The position numbers were made by a program, and so were the translations under genes. The notes under the pieces are model-generated. The model ran no database searches, had not been told where the DNA came from, and was given only the letters and a program-made list of their open reading frames with translations. Shown piece by piece: positions 1 to 4,806 of a DNA stretch of 6,673 nucleotides (positions are counted from its first letter, which is position 1; each line of letters begins with the position of its first letter). Origin of the DNA: an uncultured Clostridia bacterium. Its GTDB lineage: Bacteria; Bacillota; Clostridia; Oscillospirales; Ruminococcaceae. Location: positions 1-6,673 of the forward strand of contig CANQZS010000105.1 of the NCBI GenBank assembly GCA_947628385.1. Direction: 5' to 3'.

Positions 1-16
1 CTTCATATCCCCGCAC
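1..16 (-). CDS. 5' end of the next operon gene (partial, runs off left edge)
   Basis: Only the first codons of this gene are in the window. Within the last codons of the permease gene, the minus strand carries AAGGAGGA (complement of 23-30), followed after a 6-nt gap by a GTG at 16-14. The frame then reads M-R-G-Y-E and continues past the edge. This would overlap the permease stop by 14 nt and suggests translational coupling. An alternative start is the ATG at 6-4, which overlaps the permease stop as ATGA, but it lies about 16 nt from the ribosome binding site, which is too far to be favoured. By the usual order of polar amino-acid ABC operons it could be a second permease or the ATPase; too little is visible to say. 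Confidence 0.55.
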
Positions 17-656
17 GGTGGATCCTCCTTTCGAGCAGCGTAAATATTACCGAAATAGGGAGGATCATGATAAGGTATGCAATGACCAGCATTGTCAGAG
101 CCTCCGTAGTATTATAGTACATTCCTATAAGATCCTTAGCCGTATACATTAGATCGGCAAGAGATACCGCGCTGAATACGCTGGTCTCTTTAAGGAGAAA
201 TATGATGTTCGCGCAGACCGCCGGAGCCGATACCGACGCAGCCTGCGGGAAAATAACGCTCGTCATTGTCTGAAAGCCGTTCAGTCCGAGACTTGCCGCA
301 GCTTCAAGATGTGTTTTGCGCACCGACACAAGTCCGCTCAGGAATGATTCCGACATATAGCCTCCTCCGAGAAAGGCGAGCCCCACTGTGCCGCAGACCT
401 CCGGAGACAGGACTATCCCCACCTTTGGCAGTCCGAAAAAGAGAAAGAACAGCTGGACTATAAGGGGAGTGTTCCTTGAAAGCTCGGTATATGCTGCGGC
501 GATCCCGTTAAGCACAGGGATCCTGTAATATCTGCAAAGTGCGCAGATCATCCCGATAATTACCGACAGAACGATCCCCAGCGCTCCGATAGTGACCGTC
601 AGAACAGCGGATCTTATATATAAAGGGTAATATTCCGTTATGAAAGACCAGTCCAT
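3..656 (-). CDS. Polar amino-acid ABC transporter permease (HisM/GlnP-type)
   Basis: This is a 217-residue inner-membrane subunit of a polar amino-acid ABC importer. With a second permease subunit and an ATPase it moves amino acids delivered by a solute-binding protein. Membrane segments are visible near residues 15-41, 50-75, 88-110, 145-165 and 185-208. The family signature RNTPLIVQLFF is at 61-71. The EAA loop, which docks the ATPase, is at 118-139 (E118-A-A, G124, P137). The C-terminal ERR is also typical. The open frame extends to an ATG at 719, but that ATG has no ribosome binding site. The ATG at 656-654 sits 5 nt behind GGAGGA and gives the usual family N terminus (MDWSFI...), so I chose it. 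It is the first gene after a perfect promoter and is overlapped by the next gene. The substrate cannot be read from the sequence; the length is normal for the family. Confidence 0.93.
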   Translation of the reverse strand: MDWSFITEYYPLYIRSAVLTVTIGALGIVLSVIIGMICALCRYYRIPVLNGIAAAYTELSRNTPLIVQLFFLFFGLPKVGIVLSPEVCGTVGLAFLGGGYMSESFLSGLVSVRKTHLEAAASLGLNGFQTMTSVIFPQAASVSAPAVCANIIFLLKETSVFSAVSLADLMYTAKDLIGMYYNTTEALTMLVIAYLIMILPISVIFTLLERRIHRAGI

Positions 657-661
657 AGCAA

Positions 662-667
662 TCCTCC
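662..667 (-). promoter_or_regulatory. Ribosome binding site deciding the permease start
   Basis: The minus strand reads GGAGGA here, 5 nt before the ATG at 656-654. The upstream in-frame ATG at 719-717 is preceded by AGCATAAG, with no comparable site. This supports the 217-residue rather than the 238-residue protein. Confidence 0.85.
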
Positions 668-724
668 GAATATCCTTTCCGTCCGGCAAATGTTTTTCAT
701 TCCGCAGCGGTATATCCATCTTAT

Positions 725-742
725 GCTGAAACGGCTGAAACG
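725..742. repeat. Perfect tandem 9-mer in the permease leader
   Basis: GCTGAAACG occurs twice head-to-tail (725-733 and 734-742), with no mismatch. It lies just downstream of the predicted permease transcription start, inside the roughly 100-nt leader. It could be an operator, an RNA-protein binding site, or a simple slippage duplication. Confidence 0.6.
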
Positions 743-762
743 ATTTTCCGGAACGGGAAAAT
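743..762. promoter_or_regulatory. Inverted repeat over the permease transcription start (candidate operator)
   Basis: ATTTTCC (743-749) and GGAAAAT (756-762) form a perfect 7-bp inverted repeat with a 6-nt spacer. It touches the edge of the -10 box and covers the predicted start of transcription, a position typical of repressor sites. The spacer side also contains the palindrome TTCCGGAA (746-753). It does not fit the full CodY consensus, although one half, GAAAATT, is shared. Confidence 0.45.
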
Positions 763-789
763 TATATCACACAAAGCATACAATGTCAA
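761..789 (-). promoter_or_regulatory. Sigma-A promoter for the permease operon
   Basis: On the minus strand the -35 TTGACA (complement of 784-789) and the -10 TATAAT (complement of 761-766) are both perfect, with a 17-bp spacer. TGA immediately before the -10 gives an extended -10. Transcription should start near 754, leaving a leader of about 100 nt before the start codon at 656. Confidence 0.9.
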
Positions 790-806
790 TAAGTATCCGG
801 TAAATA

Positions 807-821
807 TTTTGTAATACAAAA
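807..821. promoter_or_regulatory. 15-bp palindrome upstream of the permease promoter
   Basis: TTTTGTA-A-TACAAAA is a perfect inverted repeat with a 1-nt centre. It lies 17 bp upstream of the permease -35 box, centred near -60, a position used by activators or auxiliary repressor sites. No known regulator is recognised. AT-rich sequence makes chance palindromes more likely here. Confidence 0.4.
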
Positions 822-854
822 GTCGGCTATATAAAATTTCAATAAATGATTCAA

Positions 855-874
855 GCAATTTTTGTGCAATTTTT
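855..874. repeat. Direct repeat GCAATTTTT with 11-bp period
   Basis: GCAATTTTT occurs at 855-863 and 866-874, separated by GT, so the copies are one helical turn apart. It lies in the middle of the divergent gap between the permease and the chemoreceptor. It may be a protein-binding site on one face of the DNA or an AT-rich coincidence. Confidence 0.35.
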
Positions 875-895
875 ATCCATTATCCGTATTCAGAA

Positions 896-909
896 TAAAA
901 ATAGTTACA
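896..909 (+). repeat. 14-bp motif shared by two promoter regions (copy 1)
   Basis: TAAAAATAGTTACA occurs here and again, identically, at 4701-4714. Both copies are in the same orientation, upstream of plus-strand promoters (chemoreceptor and lipoprotein). The distance from motif to the -35 box is 58 bp here and 26 bp in the other copy, so a fixed-geometry regulator is not evident. Confidence 0.5.
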
Positions 910-967
910 AATTTCTGTATAATTTATCAAAAAATAATATATGAATACGATTTTTTCCAGAAATGTA

Positions 968-996
968 TTGCAAAGCGGTAAATGTTATGTTATAAT
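968..996 (+). promoter_or_regulatory. Sigma-A promoter for the chemoreceptor gene
   Basis: TTGCAA (968-973) and TATAAT (991-996) are separated by exactly 17 bp. TGT at 988-990 supplies an extended -10. Transcription should begin near 1003, about 25 nt before the GTG start. No SigD-type motorgene promoter is seen, so the gene appears to be under housekeeping control. Confidence 0.85.
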
Positions 997-1015
997 TTAT
1001 ATATATTTGATTTTT

Positions 1016-1019
1016 GGAG
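1016..1019 (+). promoter_or_regulatory. Ribosome binding site deciding the chemoreceptor GTG start
   Basis: GGAG ends 8 nt before the GTG at 1028-1030. An in-frame GTG at 1019-1021 overlaps the site itself and cannot be the start. The ATG at 941 lies upstream of the promoter. Confidence 0.75.
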
Positions 1020-1027
1020 TGATAGCA

Positions 1028-3010
1028 GTGTTCAATAAAAAGAATAAAGGCTTAAAAGCTAAGCTCAGAACACATATTTACATAATATCTGTACTGTCAA
1101 TAGCTTTCGTAGCACTCTCGGCATGCGTGGTAACGGCAGTAGTGAACCAGAGACAAATGAGCCGGACGATCTCCGCTCAGCTGAGCGATTGCAGCAGCAA
1201 GCTGAGCTCATGGCTCGAAGAGAAAAGATCCCTGACAGAATTTATCGCCGATGAGATCGTAGACAGAGGTTATGCCGAAAACAAGGAGGAATGTCTGCCG
1301 TTTTTGCAGGACTGCATAAACCGCGATCCGGATTCCTTTGACGTATATATAGGCTACGCCGACGGAAGCTGCCTTTTCGGCGGCGGTTGGAATCCAGCTC
1401 CGGGGGAATACGATCCTACCACAAGAGATTGGTACAAGGCTGCCGTCTCAAGCGATAGTATCATAATCACTGACCCGTATACCGATGCTCAGACCGGCAG
1501 ACAGGTAATAACCTGCACCACCAAGATAGAGGTAGATGGACGGATAATCGGCGCGCTTGCAAGAGATATTTTCATAGATGAGATAGCCGAGATAATAAAT
1601 TCTCTCCATATTGACGAAAACGGCTATGCTATCCTTGTTACCGGAGACGGAAGTATAATAGTTCACGAAAATGCGGATTATATGCCCACCGTTGACGCGG
1701 ACGGAAACGATGTTACTGTCCGGCTCGACGACGTTATGGAGGGCTATTCTGCGGATATTGCCGACGGAGAAATAAAGCGTATCAAGGATTACGACGGCAA
1801 GACCATAAACTTTGCGCAGATCAATACCGAAATAAACGACTGGAAGCTCGGATATTCTCTTGATTATTCGGAATATCACAGCGGAATGCTTACAATAATC
1901 ATAGTGTTCCTTGCAATGACGTTCCTTTTCAGCGGGATAATATCGGCATATGTGGCTGTACTTCTCAAAAGAGTTTTCAAGCCGCTGTCGGACGTTGCCG
2001 ATACGGCGAGACTTGTTTCACAGGGAAGTCTGAACGTTTCATTTAACTATGACGGCGAGGACGAGATAGGAGACGTCTGCCGGACGATCGAAGTAAACAA
2101 CCGTGTCGTAAAGGATTATATAGAGGATATTTCCGAAAGGCTCGACAATATTTCAAGAGGAAATTTCAATACGGATTCAAATATAGAATACCGCGGCGAT
2201 TATGCGGCTATAAAGGAGTCCCTTGACAATATATCCCATTCGCTCGGTCAGGTATTTGACGGCATTGAGGGCGCGTCCGAAGCGGTATTCGGAGGCGCGG
2301 GCGGAGTTGCCAACGGCGCAAATCAGCTTGCGGAATCCGTTTCAATGCAGACGGCGGTCATCAATGATATAGTATCGGAAGTGAATATCGTTTCCGAAAA
2401 GATCACCAACAACGTATCGCGAACGGATCAGGCAAGGAGCATAGCAAGGGACACTGCCGATTCCGTAAAGGAAAGCAGCGAGCAGATGCACAAGCTTCTT
2501 GACGCTATGGGAGAGATCTCGAACGCTTCCGAGGAGATCAAGAAGATCATCGGAACTATTGAGGATATTGCGTTCCAGACAAATATCCTTGCTCTTAACG
2601 CTTCCGTTGAGGCAGCAAGAGCGGGTTCGGCAGGAAAGGGCTTTGCCGTAGTTGCCGACGAGGTAAGGAATCTTGCCGGAAAGAGTGCAGACGCTTCTAT
2701 CCAGACCTCAAAGCTTATAGAACATTCCTCAAATGCGGTAAACAGCGGTCTTATTTATGCGGACGCGGCTTCGGAATCTCTTAAAAAGGTGGTTGAGCAC
2801 ACTAATGAGATCGACGGAATAATCGTAAAGATAAACGAGGAATCTCACGATCAGAGCAGCTGCATGGAGGACGTAAACAGCAAGATAAACATTGTTGCGG
2901 ATTATGTTTCATCGGCGGCTGCAAATGCAGAGGAAAGCGCAGCGGCTTCGGAGGAGCTGAACGGTCAGGCTTCCGCGCTCAAAGAAATGCTCCAGACGTT
3001 TGGCAATTAA
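1028..3010 (+). CDS. Methyl-accepting chemotaxis protein with dCache_1 amino-acid sensor
   Basis: This is a 660-residue transmembrane chemoreceptor. Order of parts: membrane helix 17-39; extracellular dCache_1 domain about 40-286; second membrane helix about 287-313; HAMP about 314-366; a second HAMP-like segment about 367-416; cytoplasmic signalling hairpin to the end, with the conserved tip region at 512-556 (AFQTNILALNASVEAARAG, then GFAVVADEVRNLA), which contacts CheA and CheW. In the sensor, Y128, R133, W135, Y136, Y151, D153 and D180 match in identity and spacing the amino-acid-binding set of PctA-type dCache_1 domains, so the ligand is probably an amino acid. No CheB/CheR-tethering pentapeptide is present at the C terminus. 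The frame is open upstream to 941, but the promoter lies inside that stretch. GTG 1028 follows GGAG by 8 nt and is the best start. No flagellar or che genes are in the window. Confidence 0.93.
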   Translation: MFNKKNKGLKAKLRTHIYIISVLSIAFVALSACVVTAVVNQRQMSRTISAQLSDCSSKLSSWLEEKRSLTEFIADEIVDRGYAENKEECLPFLQDCINRDPDSFDVYIGYADGSCLFGGGWNPAPGEYDPTTRDWYKAAVSSDSIIITDPYTDAQTGRQVITCTTKIEVDGRIIGALARDIFIDEIAEIINSLHIDENGYAILVTGDGSIIVHENADYMPTVDADGNDVTVRLDDVMEGYSADIADGEIKRIKDYDGKTINFAQINTEINDWKLGYSLDYSEYHSGMLTIIIVFLAMTFLFSGIISAYVAVLLKRVFKPLSDVADTARLVSQGSLNVSFNYDGEDEIGDVCRTIEVNNRVVKDYIEDISERLDNISRGNFNTDSNIEYRGDYAAIKESLDNISHSLGQVFDGIEGASEAVFGGAGGVANGANQLAESVSMQTAVINDIVSEVNIVSEKITNNVSRTDQARSIARDTADSVKESSEQMHKLLDAMGEISNASEEIKKIIGTIEDIAFQTNILALNASVEAARAGSAGKGFAVVADEVRNLAGKSADASIQTSKLIEHSSNAVNSGLIYADAASESLKKVVEHTNEIDGIIVKINEESHDQSSCMEDVNSKINIVADYVSSAAANAEESAAASEELNGQASALKEMLQTFGN

Positions 3011-3030
3011 TTAATTTATACAAATCATAC

Positions 3031-3063
3031 AGCCGGCATGCTTATGTGTGCCGGCTTGATTTT
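3031..3063 (+). terminator. Intrinsic terminator of the chemoreceptor gene
   Basis: AGCCGGCA (3031-3038) pairs with TGCCGGCT (3049-3056). The stem can extend by two G-T pairs and one G-C pair to a TTAT loop. It is followed by TGATTTT, a moderate T-tract. It begins 20 nt after the stop codon. Confidence 0.8.
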
Positions 3064-3076
3064 GAAAAGGTAATTG

Positions 3077-3103
3077 CAATTTTGTGCCGTAGGCACAAAA
3101 TTG
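3077..3103. repeat. Perfect 12-bp hairpin at the left of the element
   Basis: CAATTTTGTGCC (3077-3088) and GGCACAAAATTG (3092-3103) pair without mismatch around a GTA loop. No T-tract follows on the plus strand, and the minus-strand side reads TACC, so it does not look like an ordinary terminator. Confidence 0.75.
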
Positions 3104-3306
3104 AAAAGCTGGTCAAGCTGAGCACAGCTTGCGGGGTCAGAGCGCGGAATCCTCTGCCTTTAAGAGCTCCGCAAGGGTGTGAATAAAACGACGCAAGCGT
3201 CGTCTAAGCCGCGAAGCGGATTCAAGAGGGGGAACGCCTCTGCGAAAACCAAACTTCGTTTGGCTGAGGGCGCCCCCTTAAACTAACAGCTTATGTTATG
3301 TAAACT

Positions 3307-3337
3307 TTTTGAAACAGTCCGGTGGACTGTTTCAAAA
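3307..3337. repeat. Perfect 14-bp hairpin at the right of the element
   Basis: TTTTGAAACAGTCC (3307-3320) and GGACTGTTTCAAAA (3324-3337) pair perfectly around a GGT loop. It shares the TTTTGAAA string with the left end of the element. It could act as an extra terminator for minus-strand read-through, but no clean T-tract follows in either direction. Confidence 0.7.
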
Positions 3338-3360
3338 TCAATTTAATATGTTTTTATACA

Positions 3361-3407
3361 AACTAAGCGGAGCCGTTCATTTTGAACAGCTCCGCTTAGT
3401 TTTTTTA
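3361..3407 (-). terminator. Terminator between chemoreceptor side and aminotransferase (probably bidirectional)
   Basis: AACTAAGCGGAGC (3361-3373) pairs with GCTCCGCTTAGTT (3389-3401), a perfect 13-bp stem. One C-A mismatch follows, then 4 more pairs closing an ATTTT loop. On the plus strand it runs into seven T (3400-3406), which makes it strong in that direction. On the minus strand, where it follows the aminotransferase stop, the stem is followed by only TTTG and an AT-rich stretch. It likely ends transcription from both sides. Confidence 0.85.
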
Positions 3408-3419
3408 TTATCTTAATAA

Positions 3420-4508
3420 TTACTTGCAGCAGCACTCACCAACGGGAGTAGTCCAACCGTGTGTATCTTCGATCTTGCCCCACTGGATACCGGTAAGAGT
3501 ATCATAAAGCTTCTGGGAAATAGGTCCGATCTCGCCATTGTTGATCTGCATAACAAGATCGCCGTATTTAAGCTCCCCGATAGGAGAAATTACAGCAGCT
3601 GTACCCGTTCCGAATGCTTCGTCAAATTTGCCGTTCTTGTAAGCTTCAACAAGCTCATCAATGCTTATATCCCTTTCAGTAGCCTTGTAACCCATTGAAC
3701 GGAGAAGCTCCAGACAGGATTTCCTTGTGATCCCTCCAAGGATAGAACCTCTTTCAAGGCTCGGTGTGATGACTTCGCCGTCAACAACAAAAAATACATT
3801 CATTGCGCCGACTTCGTCTATATACTTCCTCTTAACACCGTCAAGCCAAAGGACCTGTGCATAGCCCTGTTTTTCGGCTTCCTCCTGTGCTTTAAGAGAG
3901 ATCGCATAGTTTGCGGCAGCCTTTGTGAAGCCTGTACCGCCGGTAACTGCTCTTACATATTTTTCCTCAACATATATCTTTACAGGAGCAAGTCCCGCAG
4001 CATAGTAAGCTCCTACGGGAGACATGATTATTGCAAATATAAGGTGCTTTGCAGGATGAACTCCAAGCATAGGATCTACCGCAAAGATGTACGGACGGAT
4101 ATAAAGGGAAGTTCCGTCGGAATGAGGCACCCAGTCCTCATCTACCTTGACAAGAGCCTTTATTGCCTCAATGGCAAAAGCCTCGTCAATATGGGGTATG
4201 CAAAGACGATCGTTAGAAACATTGAGACGAGCCATATTCTGATCCGGACGGAAAAGCTGGATCTTTCCGCTTGCAGTTCTGTACGCTTTCAGCCCCTCAA
4301 AGTCAGCCTGACCGTAATGGAGACACATTGCCGCAGGATCCATGGGGATAGGTCCGTAGGGAACTATTCTGGCGTCGTGCCAGCCCTGACCCTCGTCATA
4401 GTTCATAAGGAACATATGGTCGGTAAATATTTTACCAAATCCAAGCTTGCTTTCGTCTGTAGGCTTAGCCTTAGGCGATTCGGTACGCGTTACTTTTATT
4501 TCCATCAT
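3420..4508 (-). CDS. ilvE: Branched-chain amino acid aminotransferase, type II
   Basis: This is a 362-residue cytoplasmic PLP-dependent enzyme of fold type IV. It transfers the amino group between leucine, isoleucine or valine and 2-oxoglutarate, the last step of branched-chain synthesis and the first of breakdown. Family landmarks are FEGLKAYR (70-77), the RPDQNMARL segment (87-95), GGTGFTKAAANYA (190-202) with K196 as the PLP lysine, EVGAMN (232-237), the PLP-phosphate-binding region GGITRKS (258-264) and GTGTAAVISPIGEL (300-313). The length fits the type II group (human BCAT, B. subtilis YwaA/YbgE) rather than the shorter E. coli IlvE. Start: ATG 4508-4506, 8 nt after GGAAG; an immediately following ATG could also serve. 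It is a single gene with its own promoter and terminator. The last residues, G-E-C-C-C-K, form an odd cysteine run. Confidence 0.95.
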   Translation of the reverse strand: MMEIKVTRTESPKAKPTDESKLGFGKIFTDHMFLMNYDEGQGWHDARIVPYGPIPMDPAAMCLHYGQADFEGLKAYRTASGKIQLFRPDQNMARLNVSNDRLCIPHIDEAFAIEAIKALVKVDEDWVPHSDGTSLYIRPYIFAVDPMLGVHPAKHLIFAIIMSPVGAYYAAGLAPVKIYVEEKYVRAVTGGTGFTKAAANYAISLKAQEEAEKQGYAQVLWLDGVKRKYIDEVGAMNVFFVVDGEVITPSLERGSILGGITRKSCLELLRSMGYKATERDISIDELVEAYKNGKFDEAFGTGTAAVISPIGELKYGDLVMQINNGEIGPISQKLYDTLTGIQWGKIEDTHGWTTPVGECCCK

Positions 4509-4516
4509 TTGGAACG

Positions 4517-4527
4517 CTTCCTTTCCT
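4517..4527 (-). promoter_or_regulatory. Ribosome binding site of the aminotransferase gene
   Basis: The minus strand reads AGGAAAGGAAG, ending 8 nt before the first ATG (4508) and 11 nt before the second (4505). It has two overlapping AGGA-like matches, so it cannot strictly exclude the second start; the two differ by one residue. Confidence 0.65.
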
Positions 4528-4546
4528 AAAATAAAAATACAAGTTT

Positions 4547-4575
4547 ATTATAGCACAGCAATATTGCAATTTCAA
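4547..4575 (-). promoter_or_regulatory. Sigma-A promoter for the aminotransferase gene
   Basis: On the minus strand the -35 is TTGAAA (complement of 4570-4575) and the -10 is TATAAT (complement of 4547-4552), with a 17-bp spacer and an extended -10 (TGC). Transcription should begin near 4540, leaving a leader of about 32 nt. That is too short for a T-box or leader-peptide attenuator, so any control would act at the DNA level. Confidence 0.88.
4558..4567. promoter_or_regulatory. Palindrome inside the aminotransferase promoter spacer (candidate operator)
   Basis: GCAATATTGC is a perfect 10-bp palindrome located between the -35 and -10 boxes. A bound protein would block RNA polymerase. No specific regulator is recognised. 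Confidence 0.4.
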
Positions 4576-4643
4576 GATGAAAAACTCACTTTTTTATGAT
4601 TTTTTGCATGAATTTAATTTATGACTTGCATTTATTAAAATTT

Positions 4644-4663
4644 AATTGTAAATTTGTACAATT
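4644..4663. promoter_or_regulatory. Inverted repeat in the divergent aminotransferase-lipoprotein gap
   Basis: AATTGTA (4644-4650) and TACAATT (4657-4663) form a perfect 7-bp inverted repeat with a 6-nt spacer. It lies about 70 bp upstream of the aminotransferase -35 and about 78 bp upstream of the lipoprotein -35. The TTGTA/TACAA half-sites resemble those of the palindrome at 807-821, but the spacing differs. Confidence 0.35.
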
Positions 4664-4700
4664 TTTTTGCCGCAGCCGCAAGAAAATATTTGCAAAAGTC

Positions 4701-4714
4701 TAAAAATAGTTACA
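4701..4714 (+). repeat. 14-bp motif shared by two promoter regions (copy 2)
   Basis: TAAAAATAGTTACA is identical to 896-909 and lies 26 bp upstream of the lipoprotein -35 box. It is a possible common regulatory site. Confidence 0.5.
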
Positions 4715-4740
4715 TAATCTTAACAAAATTGCGGGTTTTA

Positions 4741-4769
4741 TTGACAACAATTTTTAGCGGGTGTATAAT
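4741..4769 (+). promoter_or_regulatory. Sigma-A promoter for the lipoprotein gene
   Basis: TTGACA (4741-4746) and TATAAT (4764-4769) are both perfect, with a 17-bp spacer. There is no extended -10. Transcription should start near 4776, about 30 nt before the TTG start codon. Confidence 0.9.
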
Positions 4770-4791
4770 GGTATTGTTAAATTTATTTTGC

Positions 4792-4798
4792 AAAGGGG
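4792..4798 (+). promoter_or_regulatory. Ribosome binding site deciding the lipoprotein TTG start
   Basis: AAAGGGG ends 8 nt before TTG 4807-4809. The next in-frame ATG at 4819 is 20 nt from the site and is too far. Confidence 0.75.
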
Positions 4799-4806
4799 TA
4801 ATCATA

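Larger units (their letters stand above)
657..1027. other. Divergent intergenic region between permease and chemoreceptor
   Basis: These 371 bp contain no supportable gene. They hold the permease promoter and leader, the chemoreceptor promoter and short leader, and the repeats listed separately. A further TATAAT at 918-923 has no -35 match at the proper distance, so it is not called as a promoter. The middle part (790-967) is strongly AT-rich. Confidence 0.8.
3056..3341. repeat. Hairpin-rich intergenic element with 12-bp terminal inverted repeats (MITE-like)
   Basis: This non-coding block of 286 bp is flanked by a perfect 12-bp inverted repeat, TTGATTTTGAAA at 3056-3067 and its complement at 3330-3341. 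Inside are consecutive hairpins: 3077-3103 (12-bp stem), 3114-3131 (7-bp), 3144-3172 (two short helices), 3188-3203 (7-bp), 3209-3219 (4-bp), 3225-3241 (5-bp), 3249-3263 (6-bp) and 3307-3337 (14-bp). GGGGG near 3228-3232 can alternatively pair with CCCCC at 3273-3277, enclosing the 3249-3263 hairpin. I find no supportable gene. The structure suggests a dispersed, non-autonomous repeat or a structured RNA. No target-site duplication is evident, and the left repeat overlaps the T-tract of the chemoreceptor terminator, so the ends are uncertain. Confidence 0.5.
4509..4806. other. Divergent intergenic region between aminotransferase and lipoprotein
   Basis: These 298 bp are AT-rich and hold two back-to-back promoters with short leaders, two inverted repeats and the shared 14-bp motif, each listed separately. 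The open frame that crosses the plus strand from 4654 is not a gene start: it has no ribosome binding site and lies upstream of the promoter. No RNA gene is recognised. Confidence 0.8.

Noticed and set aside
266..463. Plus-strand open frame opposite the permease
   Set aside because: It lies wholly antisense to a well-supported membrane protein gene, with arginine- and proline-rich composition typical of a shadow frame and no ribosome binding site or promoter.
743..763. CodY box at the permease promoter
   Set aside because: Only one half (GAAAATT) matches the 15-bp consensus; the other half and the spacing do not fit, so the site is kept only as an unnamed inverted repeat.
918..923. Second TATAAT upstream of the chemoreceptor
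   Set aside because: No -35-like hexamer at 16-18 bp and no correctly placed TGn; the promoter at 968-996 is much better.
1448..1879. Minus-strand open frame opposite the chemoreceptor sensor domain
   Set aside because: It is antisense to the conserved dCache domain; no promoter or recognisable protein.
3077..3337. CRISPR array in the hairpin-rich block
   Set aside because: The palindromes differ from each other in sequence and spacing; there is no repeated unit with regular spacers.
4044..4529. Plus-strand open frame opposite the aminotransferase
   Set aside because: It is antisense to a highly conserved enzyme and runs across its ribosome binding site; no protein family recognised.
4509..4546. 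T-box or leader-peptide attenuator for the aminotransferase
   Set aside because: The predicted leader is only about 32 nt and has no T-box sequence, antiterminator or run of branched-chain codons.
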